Program-made: the position numbers and the translations under genes
Assembly: GCA_024637315.1 (NCBI GenBank)
Contig: JAGXFH010000025.1
Span: 1 to 64,000, forward strand
Length of the DNA: 64,000 nucleotides
DNA from: Brevirhabdus sp.
GTDB lineage: Bacteria; Pseudomonadota; Alphaproteobacteria; Rhodobacterales; Rhodobacteraceae
Direction of reading: 5' to 3'
Shown: positions 46,108 through 56,693 of the stretch, one piece after another
How positions within the stretch are numbered: the first letter of the stretch is position 1
How the letters are laid out: each line of letters starts with the position of its first letter
Notes under the pieces: model-generated
What the model saw: the letters and a program-made list of their open reading frames with translations, nothing else
Told to the model about the DNA's origin: nothing
Database searches by the model: none

Positions 46108-47039
46108 GCTTCCTCCAGCTTGTCAGTGGCCGGGGGCGGGGCCGGCGAAAGGGCGCTGATCCGGGCATGGAGCGCATCATCCATCTTGAAGTCCAACGCA
46201 TCCAGCGAGGGTTCGAGCTGCTCGGCGGACCGTGCGCTGATGATCGGCGCGGTCACAGCCCGGTTGCGAGCCACCCAGGCAACCGCGAGGGTGGCGGCAC
46301 TGGTGTCGAGTTCCGCGGCGATCTTCGACAGTTCGGCCGCTGCCTCTCGCATCCAGCCGGGGGCATAGCGCGCGGCATACATTTTGTCGCTGTCCAGACG
46401 GCCCGACTGTCCGGCGGCGTATTTTCCGGTCAGAAGTCCGCCGCCAAGCGGCGAGTAGGGAAAGATCGCCAACCCTTCCGAACGCGCCATCGGCAGGATC
46501 TCGACCTCGGCCTGGCGTTTGACGAGGTTGTACATCGGCTGCACCGCGGCAATTTCAATGCCAAAGCTTCGGGCCACCTGATTGGACTTGATCACCTGCC
46601 AGGCGGCATAGTTCGAGACGCCGATGAAGCGGGTCTTGCCGCTTTCGACGAGTCCGGCCAGCGTCTCGAAGGTTTCTTCCAGCGGGGTCTTGTCGTTCCA
46701 CATGTGAATGTAGAGCAGATCGACGCTGTCCATGCCCAGACGCTTCCGGCTTTGATCGAACTGGCTGTGAATGAGTGCGCGGTCGGATGTATCGCCATTG
46801 GCGCATTTGGTTGCGATGAAAAGCTTGTCGCGATCCGTTGCGGCGAGCTTTCCAAGGATCTGTTCCGATCGACCCTCGTTGTAGACATAGGCCGTATCGA
46901 AGAAGTTGATACCAGACGCGCGGCATGCGGAAAACATATCTGCGGCGGCGGCTTCATCGGCGTTGCGGCCGAATTGCATGGTGCCGAAGCAAAAACGGGA
47001 AATCGGGGTTCCGTCGGGGGTGGTGAGTTCTTGTGTCAT
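46104..47039 (-). CDS. Aldo/keto reductase
   Basis: This 311-residue NADPH-dependent reductase begins MTQELTTPDGTPISRFCFG. The AKR catalytic residues are visible: Asp and Tyr in FFDTAYVYNEG, Lys in IATKCAN and His in LLYIHMWND. The cofactor-binding end has VAWVARNRAV. The ATG at 47039 was chosen over a frame start 16 codons upstream, which would extend towards the bmp terminator. It is coupled to the following DAO gene. Confidence 0.9.
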   Translation of the reverse strand: MTQELTTPDGTPISRFCFGTMQFGRNADEAAAADMFSACRASGINFFDTAYVYNEGRSEQILGKLAATDRDKLFIATKCANGDTSDRALIHSQFDQSRKRLGMDSVDLLYIHMWNDKTPLEETFETLAGLVESGKTRFIGVSNYAAWQVIKSNQVARSFGIEIAAVQPMYNLVKRQAEVEILPMARSEGLAIFPYSPLGGGLLTGKYAAGQSGRLDSDKMYAARYAPGWMREAAAELSKIAAELDTSAATLAVAWVARNRAVTAPIISARSAEQLEPSLDALDFKMDDALHARISALSPAPPPATDKLEEA

Positions 47040-47071
47040 GGACACGACGGTCGCATGCGCTGAGACAAAGT

Positions 47072-47105
47072 AAAAGGGGCCGGGCAAGACCCGGCCCCTG
47101 TTTTT
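47072..47105. terminator. Bidirectional rho-independent terminator after the BMP-binding-protein gene
   Basis: A 9-bp stem (GGGGCCGGG / CCCGGCCCC) with loop CAAGA is flanked by AAAA on the left and TGTTTTT on the right. On the minus strand it gives a T tract 13 bases after the binding-protein gene and separates the purine operon from the aldo/keto reductase gene. Confidence 0.85.
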
Positions 47106-47117
47106 ATGTCGATTGGA

Positions 47118-48194
47118 TCAGTTCGGGATGTCGCCGGTCAGGCCTTCGACGTAGAAATCCATGCCAAGCAGAGTGCCGTCATCGGCAGTTTCGCCCTCGG
47201 CGAGCCATGCGGAGCCATCCTGCTTGTTGATCGGGCCGGTGAACGGGTGATACTCGCCCGATGCGATCTGGTCGCGAAGCGCGAGGGCTTGCGTGCGCAC
47301 CTCCTCAGGCACGATATCGGAAATCTCGCCGATCTCGACCATTCCGGACCCGATACCACCCCAGGTGTCCTTGCTTTCCCAAGTGCCGTCCAGGACTGCC
47401 CCTACGCGCTCGATGTAATAGGGCGCCCAGTTGTCGATGATCGACGAGACACGCGGCATCGGCGCATATTCCGCCATGTCGCTGGCCTGGCCAAAGGCAT
47501 AGACGTTGCCCGCTTTTTCGGCTGCGGCATGCGGTGCGGTGGAATCGGTATGCTGAAGGATCACATCCGCACCCTGCTCGATCAGCGCCGTCGCGGCGTC
47601 CGCTTCCTTGGCTGGGTCGAACCAGGTGTAAGCCCAGATGATGGAAAATTCGACGTCCGGGTTGGCTTTCTTGGCGTGGATGAAGGCGCTGTTGATGCCA
47701 CGAATAACCTCGGGGATCGGGAATGATCCGATATAGCCGATCTTGTTGGACTTGGTGATATTCCCTGCGATCAGCCCCTGTATGGCGCGGCCTTCATAGA
47801 ACCGCGCGCCGTAAGTCGCGGCGTTGTCAGCCCGCTTGAATCCTGTCGCATGCTCGAATTTCACGTTCGGAAACTTCTTGGCGACGTTGATCGTCGGATC
47901 CATGTATCCGAAGGATGTGGTAAAGATGATGTCCGCCCCTCCCAGCGCCATTTGGGTCAATGCGCGCTCGGCGTCCGCACCTTCGGGTACGCTTTCCTGA
48001 TAGACGGTCTCGACCTTGTCGCCAAATTCCTCTTCGACCGCCAGCCGGGCCTTGTTATGCTCATAGGTCCAGCCACCGTCGCCGATCGGTCCGACGAAGA
48101 TGAACCCGGCCTTGACCTTGTCCTGCTGGGCGAAGGCGGTGCCTGCTAGTCCGACAGCCAGAACGGCCCCGGCAAGAATTGATCGTCTGTTCAT
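47118..48194 (-). CDS. BMP-family (nucleoside/purine) substrate-binding protein
   Basis: This 358-residue periplasmic protein has a signal peptide (ILAGAVLAVGLAGTAFAQQ) and the Bmp/Med domain, with GFIFVGPIGDGGWTYEHN, ERALTQMALGGADIIFTTS and ADVILQHTDSTAP. The family binds purine nucleosides or bases. It follows the permease genes, preceded by an AAAGGGGAG ribosome site and a small hairpin, and ends the xdh-importer operon before a strong terminator. Confidence 0.9.
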   Translation of the reverse strand: MNRRSILAGAVLAVGLAGTAFAQQDKVKAGFIFVGPIGDGGWTYEHNKARLAVEEEFGDKVETVYQESVPEGADAERALTQMALGGADIIFTTSFGYMDPTINVAKKFPNVKFEHATGFKRADNAATYGARFYEGRAIQGLIAGNITKSNKIGYIGSFPIPEVIRGINSAFIHAKKANPDVEFSIIWAYTWFDPAKEADAATALIEQGADVILQHTDSTAPHAAAEKAGNVYAFGQASDMAEYAPMPRVSSIIDNWAPYYIERVGAVLDGTWESKDTWGGIGSGMVEIGEISDIVPEEVRTQALALRDQIASGEYHPFTGPINKQDGSAWLAEGETADDGTLLGMDFYVEGLTGDIPN

Positions 48195-48214
48195 AAGTCA
48201 CTCCCCTTTGGTAT

Positions 48215-48227
48215 GGGCGTTTCGCCC
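48215..48227 (-). promoter_or_regulatory. Small hairpin between permease and binding-protein genes
   Basis: GGGCG pairs with CGCCC over a 3-base loop in the 52-base spacer, the only sizeable gap of the operon. Such intercistronic stems often raise the level of the downstream binding-protein mRNA. Confidence 0.3.
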
Positions 48228-48246
48228 GGATTTTCGAGTATTGCCC

Positions 48247-49179
48247 CTAATGCGAGGCATGGAAAACGCGACCCAGCGCGGCCGGCGCGCCCAGGGCGGC
48301 GCGGCTGCGATTGGCCGACATGATGACCAGCACGAGGATGGTTATCAGATATGGCGACATCGACAAGTACTCGACCGGGATTGCGACGCCTGCTGCCTGC
48401 AGATTCAGCTGCAGAACCGTGACCCCGCCGAACAAGTAGGCACCGATCAGAACGCGCCATGGTCGCCAGCTTGCGAAGACGACGATGGCAAGTGCGATCC
48501 AGCCCGCGCCGGCGGTCATTCCTTCGGTCCATTGCGGGACGCGGATCAGGCTGACATAGGCGCCGCCAAGACCGGCGCAGGCGCCCCCGAACATGATAGC
48601 CAGCAACCGGATCAGCACGACCTGGTAACCTAGCGCATGCGCCGCATCGTGGCTTTCGCCGACCGCGCGCAGGACCAGCCCGGCGCGGGTGAACTTGAGA
48701 AAGGCCCAGACCCCGGCAATCAGCGCGATCGAGAAATAGACCATCAGGTCGTGCTGAAACACGATCCGTCCGATCACGGGGATGTCGGACAACAGCGGGA
48801 TGTTCACATCTGCGGTGACTGGGGCCTTGATGCCGACATAGCCCTGCCCGATCAGCGCCGAAAGGCCGAGACCGAAAAGCGTCAGTGCAAGGCCGGTCGC
48901 CACCTGGTTCGACAGAAGGTACTGCGTGAGGATCCCGAATAGCAGCGACAGGACCGCGCCACCAAGAGCCGCGGCAACAAAGCCGATGGCGGGACTGCCG
49001 GTCTCCACCGCGACGACGAAGCCGCAGACTGCGCCGGTGATCATCATGCCTTCCACGCCCAGGTTCAGGACGCCGGATTTTTCGCAGACCATCTCGCCGA
49101 TGGCGGCCAGAAGGATCGGCGTGGAGGCCACCATGATGGAGGCCAAGAGAATGAGCGGGTTGATCGAGGACAGATCCAT
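48247..49179 (-). CDS. ABC transporter permease, purine/nucleoside type (NupQ-like)
   Basis: This 310-residue BPD_transp_2 permease has about eight transmembrane segments. It has the family opening INPLILLASIMVASTPILLAA followed by EKSGVLNLGVEGMM. It pairs with the permease encoded just upstream. The ATG at 49179 overlaps that gene's TGA. A GTG one codon earlier is also possible. Confidence 0.9.
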   Translation of the reverse strand: MDLSSINPLILLASIMVASTPILLAAIGEMVCEKSGVLNLGVEGMMITGAVCGFVVAVETGSPAIGFVAAALGGAVLSLLFGILTQYLLSNQVATGLALTLFGLGLSALIGQGYVGIKAPVTADVNIPLLSDIPVIGRIVFQHDLMVYFSIALIAGVWAFLKFTRAGLVLRAVGESHDAAHALGYQVVLIRLLAIMFGGACAGLGGAYVSLIRVPQWTEGMTAGAGWIALAIVVFASWRPWRVLIGAYLFGGVTVLQLNLQAAGVAIPVEYLSMSPYLITILVLVIMSANRSRAALGAPAALGRVFHASH

Positions 49180-50261
49180 CACGCGGCCTCCGTCTTGCCA
49201 AAGCGAATGCGGAAATTGGTCAGCACGTCGACTGCCAGAAGGAAAAACAGCAGCATCCCTTGCAAAAGCTGGATCGCCGCGGCCGGCAGGCCGAGCGTGC
49301 TTTGCGCAGCCTCGCCGCCGATATAGGTGAGCGCCATCAAGAGGCCGGCCAGAAGGATTCCAACCGGGTGCAGCCGGCCAAGGAAGGCCACGATGATCGC
49401 GGTGAAGCCGTAGCCGGAATTGAAATCGATGCTGATCTGGCCTGCGGGGCCGGTAACCTCGAACATTCCGGCCATTCCGGCCAGGGCGCCAGAGGTGCCG
49501 AGGCAGAACAGGATCAGCCGCGACGGGTTGACGCCGGCAAAGCGTGCCGCGCGGGGCGATTGCCCGGTGACGCGGATCTGGAAGCCCAGAATGTGACGCG
49601 ACAGCAGGACATAGGCGAAGATCACCGCGATGAAGGCCGCGACCACACCCCAGTGGATGCCGGCGCTTTCGATCAGGTAGTCATTGTGGGCGGCGGGGAA
49701 ATCCTTGAAGTTACGGCTGCCCGGAAAGCCCATGCCTTCGGGGTTCCGCAGCAAGCTGGACGAGACCGAAGCCAGCATCGATTCGGCCACATAGACCAGC
49801 ATCAGCGAGACGAGAATTTCATTGGTGCCGAACATCACCTTGAGCGTCGCCGGGATCATCGCCCAGGCCCAGCCGCCGAGCGCGCCGGCAAAGATCATCA
49901 GCGGGAAGATCAGCGGGTTTTCAGTCGGATAGAAGGCCAGACCGATGCCCGCGCCGCAGATCGCACCGACGATATACTGGCCTTCCGCCCCGATGTTCCA
50001 GATCCCGGCGCGGAAGCCGAGCGAGAGGCCGATGGCGATCAGGATCAGCGGTGCGGCTTTGACCAGAAGCTGGCCGCGATAGTAGAAGGCGAATTCGCCG
50101 AACACCGGATCCCAGAAGATCGTGCGGATCGATTCGACCGGGTTCTTGCCGAGGAAGGCAAACAGGATGCCGCCGGCGATCATCGTCAGCACGACCGCCA
50201 AGGGCGGTGTCAGCAGCGTCCACATCCGCGACGGCGAGGGGCGTTTTTCAAGCGTCAACAT
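49179..50261 (-). CDS. ABC transporter permease, purine/nucleoside type (NupP-like)
   Basis: This 360-residue BPD_transp_2 permease begins MLTLEKRPSPSRMW. It shows PLILIAIGLSLGFRAGIWNIGAEGQY, typical of the larger nucleoside/sugar permease. The ATG at 50261 follows GGAGGTGGCTC, a strong ribosome site that lies inside the end of the ATPase gene (14-base overlap). Confidence 0.9.
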   Translation of the reverse strand: MLTLEKRPSPSRMWTLLTPPLAVVLTMIAGGILFAFLGKNPVESIRTIFWDPVFGEFAFYYRGQLLVKAAPLILIAIGLSLGFRAGIWNIGAEGQYIVGAICGAGIGLAFYPTENPLIFPLMIFAGALGGWAWAMIPATLKVMFGTNEILVSLMLVYVAESMLASVSSSLLRNPEGMGFPGSRNFKDFPAAHNDYLIESAGIHWGVVAAFIAVIFAYVLLSRHILGFQIRVTGQSPRAARFAGVNPSRLILFCLGTSGALAGMAGMFEVTGPAGQISIDFNSGYGFTAIIVAFLGRLHPVGILLAGLLMALTYIGGEAAQSTLGLPAAAIQLLQGMLLFFLLAVDVLTNFRIRFGKTEAA

Positions 50262-51777
50262 GAGCCACCTCCATATCATGAGCGCCGCCCATCATCAGGC
50301 CGATCTCGTCCACCGTCAGCGTTTTAGCCGGGCGCGGCGAGGTCAGCCGACCCTCGTTCAAAGCCGCGAAGCGGTCGGAGATTTCCATCAGTTCATCAAG
50401 ATCCTGAGAGATGCAGATCACTGCAGCACCGCGTGCCGCGATATCGAGCAATGCCTGCCGGATATCGGCGGCGGCAGAGGCATCGACGCCCCAGGTGGGC
50501 TGATTCACCACCAGCAGGTCGGGCTGTTGCAGAACCTCGCGTCCGATGACGAATTTCTGCAAGTTGCCGCCCGACAGCGACCGCGCCGCGTTGTGCGGCC
50601 CCGGTGTGCGCACGTCGAAGGCCTTGATGATCTCGTTGGCGAAATCCTCGGTGGCGCTCCAGTTGATGAAGCCGTTCTTGGCGAGGTTTCGGCGGATCGT
50701 GCCGGTCAGGGCGGCGTTTTCGGTCAGGCTCATGTCCGGCGCGGCGGCGTGGCCGAGACGTTCCTCTGGCGCGGCCAGCAGGCCCAGGGCACGGCGGGCA
50801 TTGGGGCCGAGATGGCCGATCTCCTGGCCTTTCAGCTTGACCGCGCCGCGCGGCGCCAGGCTCTCGCCCGAAAGGGCTGCCAGCAATTCGTCCTGGCCGT
50901 TGCCGGCGACGCCGCCGATGCCCAGAACCTCGCCGGCCTGAACCGACAGCGAGACAGCCTTCAGCGAGGTGCCGAAGGGGTTCGAGGATTTGACCGACAG
51001 GTTGGTCAATTCCAGCACCACATCGCCGAGATCGGCGCTGTCGCGGCTGGGCGTGTGCAGGGTCTGGCCGACCATCATCTCGGCCAGTTCGCGGGCCGAG
51101 CTTTCACGCGGATTGGTGGTGCCCACGACCTTGCCCAACCGAAGGATCGTGGCACTGTCGCAGAGCGAGCGGATCTCTTCGAGCTTGTGCGAGATATAGA
51201 GGATCGCGGTGCCCTCGTGGCTGAGCTTGCGCAGCGTTTCGAACAGGATCAGCACTTCTTGCGGTGTCAGAACCGAGGTCGGTTCATCCATGATCAGAAG
51301 TTTGGGGTCCTGCAACAGGCACCGGATGATCTCGACCCGCTGGCGTTCCCCGGCGCTGAGTTCGCCGACCAGACGGTCGGGATCGAGCGGCAACCCGTAG
51401 GTTTCCGACACCTTGCGGATGCGCTCTGACAACTGGCGCATCGGCGGCGGATCTTCCATGCCAAGGGCGACATTCTCGGCGACGTTCAGCGCCTCGAACA
51501 GCGAGAAGTGCTGGAACACCATCGCCACGCCGGTGGAGCGCGCCGCATGTGGGGTGGCGGGTTCATAGGGCGCGCCCTTCCAAAGCATGCGGCCGGAATC
51601 GGGGCGCACCAGCCCATAGATCATCTTGACCAGCGTCGATTTGCCGGCGCCGTTTTCGCCCAGAAGCGCGTGGACCTCGCCCGGTGTCACGCTGAACGAC
51701 ACCTTGTCATTCGCGATAACGCCGGGATAGGCCTTGGTCACGCCTTCGACGGCCAGAAGCGTTTCATCGTTGTCCAT
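50248..51777 (-). CDS. ABC transporter ATP-binding protein, two-domain (NupO/RbsA type)
   Basis: This 509-residue ATPase has an N-terminal domain with Walker A LLGENGAGKSTL (about residues 35-46), LSAGERQRVE and LLIMDEPTS. The C-terminal domain has the degenerate P-loop GVAGNGQDELL, as in sugar/nucleoside importers of this class, and LSGGNLQK. It starts immediately after the xdhC stop (TGAATG), which ties the importer to the xanthine dehydrogenase genes. Confidence 0.92.
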   Translation of the reverse strand: MDNDETLLAVEGVTKAYPGVIANDKVSFSVTPGEVHALLGENGAGKSTLVKMIYGLVRPDSGRMLWKGAPYEPATPHAARSTGVAMVFQHFSLFEALNVAENVALGMEDPPPMRQLSERIRKVSETYGLPLDPDRLVGELSAGERQRVEIIRCLLQDPKLLIMDEPTSVLTPQEVLILFETLRKLSHEGTAILYISHKLEEIRSLCDSATILRLGKVVGTTNPRESSARELAEMMVGQTLHTPSRDSADLGDVVLELTNLSVKSSNPFGTSLKAVSLSVQAGEVLGIGGVAGNGQDELLAALSGESLAPRGAVKLKGQEIGHLGPNARRALGLLAAPEERLGHAAAPDMSLTENAALTGTIRRNLAKNGFINWSATEDFANEIIKAFDVRTPGPHNAARSLSGGNLQKFVIGREVLQQPDLLVVNQPTWGVDASAAADIRQALLDIAARGAAVICISQDLDELMEISDRFAALNEGRLTSPRPAKTLTVDEIGLMMGGAHDMEVAHVDA

Positions 51778-52713
51778 TCAGCTTACCCTGTCCCTTTTGG
51801 CCTCTGTCCGGGCCTTGTGTTCAAGCAGATCCGCCGCCACGCCGATGGCGATGGCCTGCGGGTGTTTGCCGAGGTCCGGACGCCCGATCGGGCAGCGGAT
51901 CCGGGCGATCTGCGTCTCGGTATGGCCGAGATCCCGCAGCCGTTTGCGGAACCGCGCCCATTTGGTGCGGGATCCGATCAGCCCGGCCGCCGCAAAGCCG
52001 TGGCCGAGCAGGCGGTGGCAGAGTTCCAGATCGAGCGCATGCGAATAGGTCAGGATCAGGTGTTCGGCGTCGGCGGGGGCATAGTTCACCAGATCGGCGG
52101 GGTTGGCCGCGATCAGCTGGGTCACACCCGGCGCGAGGGTTTCGGGGAACCGGTCCGGCGCGGTGTCGATCCAGGTCAGGTCGAACAGGTCGAGCGGTGC
52201 CAGCACCGATATGATGGCCCGACCGACATGGCCGGCGCCGAAGATCCAGAGCGGCCTGCGCGGCACCGATACGGGTTCCAGAAGCCAGTTCTCGGCAAAG
52301 GTCAGGCCGCTGGCCTGGCGAGCGTTGCGGACCTGTTGCAGCCGGCGCTGGATGACCAGCGGCGGCTCTGCCGCGCGGCCGAGATTGCGCAGGACATAGG
52401 GTTCGGTCAGGGCCGCGACCCGCGCGCTGTCGTAGATCTCGGAGACCAGCACCACCGCGCCGCCGCAGCATTGCCCGAGGCCGGGACCGAGCGGCACCCG
52501 GTCGACGCGGTCCACGGTCAGGCCGCGCGCCCGTTCCGCGGCTTCGAATTCCAGCGCGCCGCCGCCGATGGTGCCGCTTTGCCCGCCGGACCAGACCAGC
52601 ATCGCCGCCCCCGGTTCGCGCGGCACCGAGCCCGCGACCTCGGCGATCACCACCCGGATGACGCGGCCGTGTTCGGTGACGGCGTCGCGCAGGGCTTGCA
52701 GATCGAAGCTCAT
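51778..52713 (-). CDS. xdhC: Xanthine dehydrogenase accessory protein XdhC
   Basis: This 311-residue chaperone binds molybdenum cofactor, promotes its sulfuration and inserts it into XdhB. The N-terminal XdhC/CoxI domain has VAGSVPREPGAAMLV and LGPGLGQCCGGAV. The C-terminal Rossmann-like domain contains IFGAGHVGRAI. The ATG at 52713 begins [12 protein letters not shown] and overlaps the xdhB stop by 4 bases. It is not needed in the final enzyme. Confidence 0.94.
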   Translation of the reverse strand: MSFDLQALRDAVTEHGRVIRVVIAEVAGSVPREPGAAMLVWSGGQSGTIGGGALEFEAAERARGLTVDRVDRVPLGPGLGQCCGGAVVLVSEIYDSARVAALTEPYVLRNLGRAAEPPLVIQRRLQQVRNARQASGLTFAENWLLEPVSVPRRPLWIFGAGHVGRAIISVLAPLDLFDLTWIDTAPDRFPETLAPGVTQLIAANPADLVNYAPADAEHLILTYSHALDLELCHRLLGHGFAAAGLIGSRTKWARFRKRLRDLGHTETQIARIRCPIGRPDLGKHPQAIAIGVAADLLEHKARTEAKRDRVS

Positions 52714-55112
52714 GTCTTGACCCGGTCGAGTGTGGTCAGGATGCATTCCGCGGTGGCGGGTGCGTCGAGCGCCGGATAGCTGTCGCCGCAGGCGGCGATC
52801 GCATCCGACAGCGCCATCAGCGCCGAGATCCCGAGCATGAACGGCGGTTCGCCAACCGCCTTGGAGCGGTAGATCGTGTCCTCGCGGTTGCGCCCGTCAT
52901 GCAGCGCCACGTTGAAGATGTCGGGCCGGTCGGAACAGGCCGGGATCTTGTAGGTCGAGGGCGCATGGGTGCGCAGGTTGCCCTTGTCGTCCCAGACCAG
53001 TTCCTCGGTTGTCAGCCAGCCCGCGCCCTGCACATAGCCGCCCTCGATCTGGCCGATGTCGATGGCCGGGTTCAGCGATGTGCCACAATCGTGCAGGATG
53101 TCGGTGCGCAGGATCCGGTTCTCGCCGGTCAGGGTGTCGATGACGCATTCGGTCACCGCCGCGCCATAGGCGAAATAGTAGAACGGGCGGCCCTTGCCGG
53201 CGACCCGGTTCCACTCGATCTTCGGGGTCTTGTAATAGCCGGTGGCCGACAGGCTGACGCGGTTTTCATAGGCGAGTTTGACGGCCTCGGCGAAGGTCAA
53301 CACCTCGCCGCCGACCTCGACCCTGTTGTCGGCAAAGCGGACATCGCGGGTCTGGTAACGCTCGCCGAGGAATTCGGCGATGCGGTCGCGGATCGTGTCG
53401 CAGGCGGCCTTGACCGCCATCCCGTTCAGGTCCGAGCCCGAGGAGGCGGCGGTGGCCGAGGTGTTCGGCACCTTGGCGGTATCGGTCGCGGTGATCTTGA
53501 CCGATGCCAGATCGACGCCGAACGAGGCGGCGGCCACCTGCGCAACCTTCTGGAACAGGCCCTGGCCCATTTCGGTGCCGCCGTGGTTCATGTGGATCGA
53601 GCCGTCCTGATAGACATGCACCAGCGCGCCGGCCTGGTTGAGATGGGTCAGCGTGAAGCTGATGCCGAATTTCACCGGGGTCAGCGCGATGCCCTTCTTC
53701 AGCACCTCGTTCTGCGCGTTCCACTCCGCGACGGCCTTGCGCCGCGAGCGGTAGTCCGAGGTCTGCTCCAGCCTGTCGCAGAGGTGGTTCAGGATGAAAT
53801 CCTCGACCGCCATGTGATAGGGCGTGGTCTGGGCATCCTTGGGCGGCTGCGGCGCCCGTCCGGCGGTCGCGGGTGCGCCGCGAGAGGTCAGGTCGGCATC
53901 GCTGTCGGCGGGCACCGGGCGGCCTTCGTTGATCGGGGCGGGTCCGGCTTCGGCGCCGGCGCTACCGGTCGCATCGGCATAGAAATTCGCCCGCCGCACG
54001 TCATAGGGATCGCGCTCCATCGCATGGGCGATGTGATCAAGCACCCGCTCGATCCCGAGCATCCCCTGCGGCCCGCCGAAGCCGCGATAGGCGGTGGCGG
54101 ACTGGGTGTTGGTCTTCAGCCGGTGGCTCTCGATCCGGGCGGCGGGCAGGTTGTAGGCATTGTCGGCATGCAGCATCGCGCGGTCGGCGACCGGGATCGA
54201 CAGGTCCAGCGCCCAGCCGCAACGGGCATATTGCCGGAACTCGATGCCGGCGATGCGGCCGTCGTCGTCATATCCGACATCGTATTCGATGCGGAAATCG
54301 TGGCGCTTGCCGGTGATGATCATGTCGTCGTCGCGGTCGTAGCGCATCTTGCAGGGCCGCCCGGTCAGCCGCGCGGCCACGGCGCAGCCGACGGCCAGAG
54401 CGTTGCCCTGGCTTTCCTTGCCGCCGAAACCGCCGCCCATGCGCCGGGTCTCGACCCGCACGGCGTTCATCGGCGCGCCGATCGCCTCGGCGACCTTGTG
54501 CTGGATCTCGGTCGGGTGCTGGGTCGAGGAATGCACCAGCATGTCGCCGGCTTCCTGCGGCAGCGCGAGCGCGGCCTGGCCTTCGAGGTAGAAATGTTCC
54601 TGCCCGCCCATGGTGATGCTGCCCTGCAGGCGGTTCTTCGCGCCCGCCAGCGCGGCGGCGGCGTCGCCCTTGGACCAGACGATCGGGCCATCCTCGAACC
54701 GGCTGTCGGCGGCGAGGGCGTCCTCGATCGTCAGGATCGCGGGGCGTTCGGCATAGTCGATCTTGCCCAGACGGGCCGCCTTGCGGGCGGCAAGGTGGGT
54801 TTCGGCGACAACCAAGAAGATCGGCTGGCCGACATAATGCACCGTGCCCGTGGCCAGCAGGGGTTCGTCATGCACCGAGGGCGAGACGTCATTGGCGAAG
54901 GGCAGGTCGTCGGCGGTCAGGACCGCGACGACGCCGGGCGCGCGGCGCACCGCATCAAGCTCGATCGCGGTAACCTCGCCGCGCGCGACCGTGGACAATC
55001 CGAAGGCCAGATGCAGGCAGTTCGCGGGCACCGGAATGTCATCGACATAGCGGGCCTGACCGGTCACATGCAGCGGCGCCGCGTCATGCGGCAGGGGCTT
55101 GGCGACAGTCAT
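52710..55112 (-). CDS. xdhB: Xanthine dehydrogenase, molybdenum-binding subunit
   Basis: This 800-residue large subunit carries the aldehyde oxidase/xanthine dehydrogenase a/b hammerhead ([19 protein letters not shown]) and the Moco-binding domains. These include [36 protein letters not shown] and [14 protein letters not shown], with the catalytic Glu near the C-terminus ([10 protein letters not shown]). With XdhA it oxidises hypoxanthine and xanthine to urate. The ATG at 55112 lies 113 codons inside a longer open frame and overlaps the xdhA stop. Confidence 0.95.
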   Translation of the reverse strand: MTVAKPLPHDAAPLHVTGQARYVDDIPVPANCLHLAFGLSTVARGEVTAIELDAVRRAPGVVAVLTADDLPFANDVSPSVHDEPLLATGTVHYVGQPIFLVVAETHLAARKAARLGKIDYAERPAILTIEDALAADSRFEDGPIVWSKGDAAAALAGAKNRLQGSITMGGQEHFYLEGQAALALPQEAGDMLVHSSTQHPTEIQHKVAEAIGAPMNAVRVETRRMGGGFGGKESQGNALAVGCAVAARLTGRPCKMRYDRDDDMIITGKRHDFRIEYDVGYDDDGRIAGIEFRQYARCGWALDLSIPVADRAMLHADNAYNLPAARIESHRLKTNTQSATAYRGFGGPQGMLGIERVLDHIAHAMERDPYDVRRANFYADATGSAGAEAGPAPINEGRPVPADSDADLTSRGAPATAGRAPQPPKDAQTTPYHMAVEDFILNHLCDRLEQTSDYRSRRKAVAEWNAQNEVLKKGIALTPVKFGISFTLTHLNQAGALVHVYQDGSIHMNHGGTEMGQGLFQKVAQVAAASFGVDLASVKITATDTAKVPNTSATAASSGSDLNGMAVKAACDTIRDRIAEFLGERYQTRDVRFADNRVEVGGEVLTFAEAVKLAYENRVSLSATGYYKTPKIEWNRVAGKGRPFYYFAYGAAVTECVIDTLTGENRILRTDILHDCGTSLNPAIDIGQIEGGYVQGAGWLTTEELVWDDKGNLRTHAPSTYKIPACSDRPDIFNVALHDGRNREDTIYRSKAVGEPPFMLGISALMALSDAIAACGDSYPALDAPATAECILTTLDRVKT

Positions 55113-56476
55113 GGGGCGACCTCCAGCACGCGGGTCGGCTGGCCCTGATCTTCGAGGAAATAACGCATCAGCAAGTTCTGCGCGCTCTTCATCCTGTAGC
55201 CGGCCGAGGCGCGCATGTCGGACATCGGCGTGAAATCCTCGGCCATGGCCGCCATGGCCGCCGTCACGGTTTCGCGGGTCCAGGGCTGTCCGGCCAGCGC
55301 GGCCTCGGTGGCTGCGGCGCGTTTCGGGATGCCGGCCATGCCGCCATAGGCGATCCGGGCCTCGGTGACCTTGCCGGCTTCGGTGCGGATGCTGATGCAG
55401 CCGCAGACGGCGGAAATGTCCTGATCGAAGCGCTTCGTCAGCTTGTAGCATTTCAGCCGGTCGGGCTGGCGGGGAAAGCTGACGGCCTCGACGAATTCGC
55501 CCGGCGCGCGGTCCTGCTTGCCGTAGTCGAGAAAGAAGTCCTGCAGCGGCAGGTCGCGGCGGCTGTCGCCCTTGCGCAGGTGCAGCGTTGCCCCCAGCGC
55601 GATCAGCGCCGGCGGGCTGTCGCCGATCGGCGAGCCATTGGCGATATTGCCGCCGATGGTCGCGGCATTGCGGACCTGGACCGAGCCGTAGCGGCGCAGC
55701 ATCTCGGCGAAATCGGGGTGCAGCGGGGCGATGGCTTCCATCAATTCGGTCACGCTGGCGCAGGCGCCGATGCGGACGGTGTCGTCGGTGATTTCGACGG
55801 ACTTGAGATCATCGACGCGCGCCAGGAACGCGACTTCTTTCAGCTCGTCGAGGCGCTTGGTCACCCAGAGCCCGACATCCGTCGCGCCGCCGATCAGGAC
55901 GGCATCGGGATGCGCGGCGTACCATTCGGCGAGCTCATCGGACGAGGTGGGGATCGCGATGTCGCTGGCGCCGGCGTCGAGCCTGGCCAGATCCTCGGCC
56001 ATCCAGTCCGGCACGGGCGCGCCGGCCGCGGCTTCTGCGGCGCGGATGATGGGCGCATAGCCGGTGCAGCGGCAGAGGTTGCCGGCAAGCTGATCGTCAT
56101 GGTCGCTGCGGCCGTTCTTGTGAGCCGCGGCCATCGAGACGATGAAGCCCGGCGTGCAGAAGCCGCATTGCGAGCCGTGATGCTCGACCATCGCCGCCTG
56201 TACCGGATGCATCTGGCCGTCGGGGCCGGAAATCCCCTCGACGGTGCGCACCGCCTTGCCATGCAGTTGCGGCAGGAACAGGATACAGGCATTCACCGCG
56301 CGGCTGCCGCGCTGATCGGAGACGATCACCGTGCAGGCCCCGCAATCGCCCTCGTTGCATCCCTCCTTGGTGCCTTTCAGCCCGCGAATTTCGCGCAGCC
56401 AATCCAGCAATGTCCGGGTCGGGGCCTCCCCCTCGACGCGAACCGTCTCTCCGTTCAGAAGAAACTCCACTCCCAT
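55109..56476 (-). CDS. xdhA: Xanthine dehydrogenase, Fe-S/FAD subunit
   Basis: This 455-residue small subunit has an N-terminal [2Fe-2S] ferredoxin domain ([13 protein letters not shown]) and a second [2Fe-2S] helical domain ([17 protein letters not shown]). An FAD domain ([14 protein letters not shown], about residues 195-208) and a CO-dehydrogenase-type C-terminal domain follow. It transfers electrons from the Moco site to NAD+. The ATG at 56476 was chosen over a start 9 codons upstream. It is first in the xdhABC-importer operon. The 217 bases to the divergent dnaE contain its promoter, which I could not pinpoint. Confidence 0.95.
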   Translation of the reverse strand: MGVEFLLNGETVRVEGEAPTRTLLDWLREIRGLKGTKEGCNEGDCGACTVIVSDQRGSRAVNACILFLPQLHGKAVRTVEGISGPDGQMHPVQAAMVEHHGSQCGFCTPGFIVSMAAAHKNGRSDHDDQLAGNLCRCTGYAPIIRAAEAAAGAPVPDWMAEDLARLDAGASDIAIPTSSDELAEWYAAHPDAVLIGGATDVGLWVTKRLDELKEVAFLARVDDLKSVEITDDTVRIGACASVTELMEAIAPLHPDFAEMLRRYGSVQVRNAATIGGNIANGSPIGDSPPALIALGATLHLRKGDSRRDLPLQDFFLDYGKQDRAPGEFVEAVSFPRQPDRLKCYKLTKRFDQDISAVCGCISIRTEAGKVTEARIAYGGMAGIPKRAAATEAALAGQPWTRETVTAAMAAMAEDFTPMSDMRASAGYRMKSAQNLLMRYFLEDQGQPTRVLEVAP

Positions 56477-56693
56477 GTCGTTTATCCGCCGCTTTCTTTT
56501 CAATCAGACCTGCGGCGCGACTGCCCGATGCGGCGTAAAGCAGAGGCGCGGCCCGTTGACTGTCGTGTAGCAAAGCGTGAAAAAATCGTTATGGCAAGAA
56601 ATGATTCTTTCGCTGAACCTTAAGGTCTTTCAAATATCCGCGAAAGGTTGGACGGCTCTTCCGCTGCGTGACGGGCTCGCATAGAGTTTAGGA

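Noticed and set aside
56591-56623. 10-codon ORF (MARNDSFAEP) upstream of dnaE
   Set aside because: No ribosome site and too short to support.
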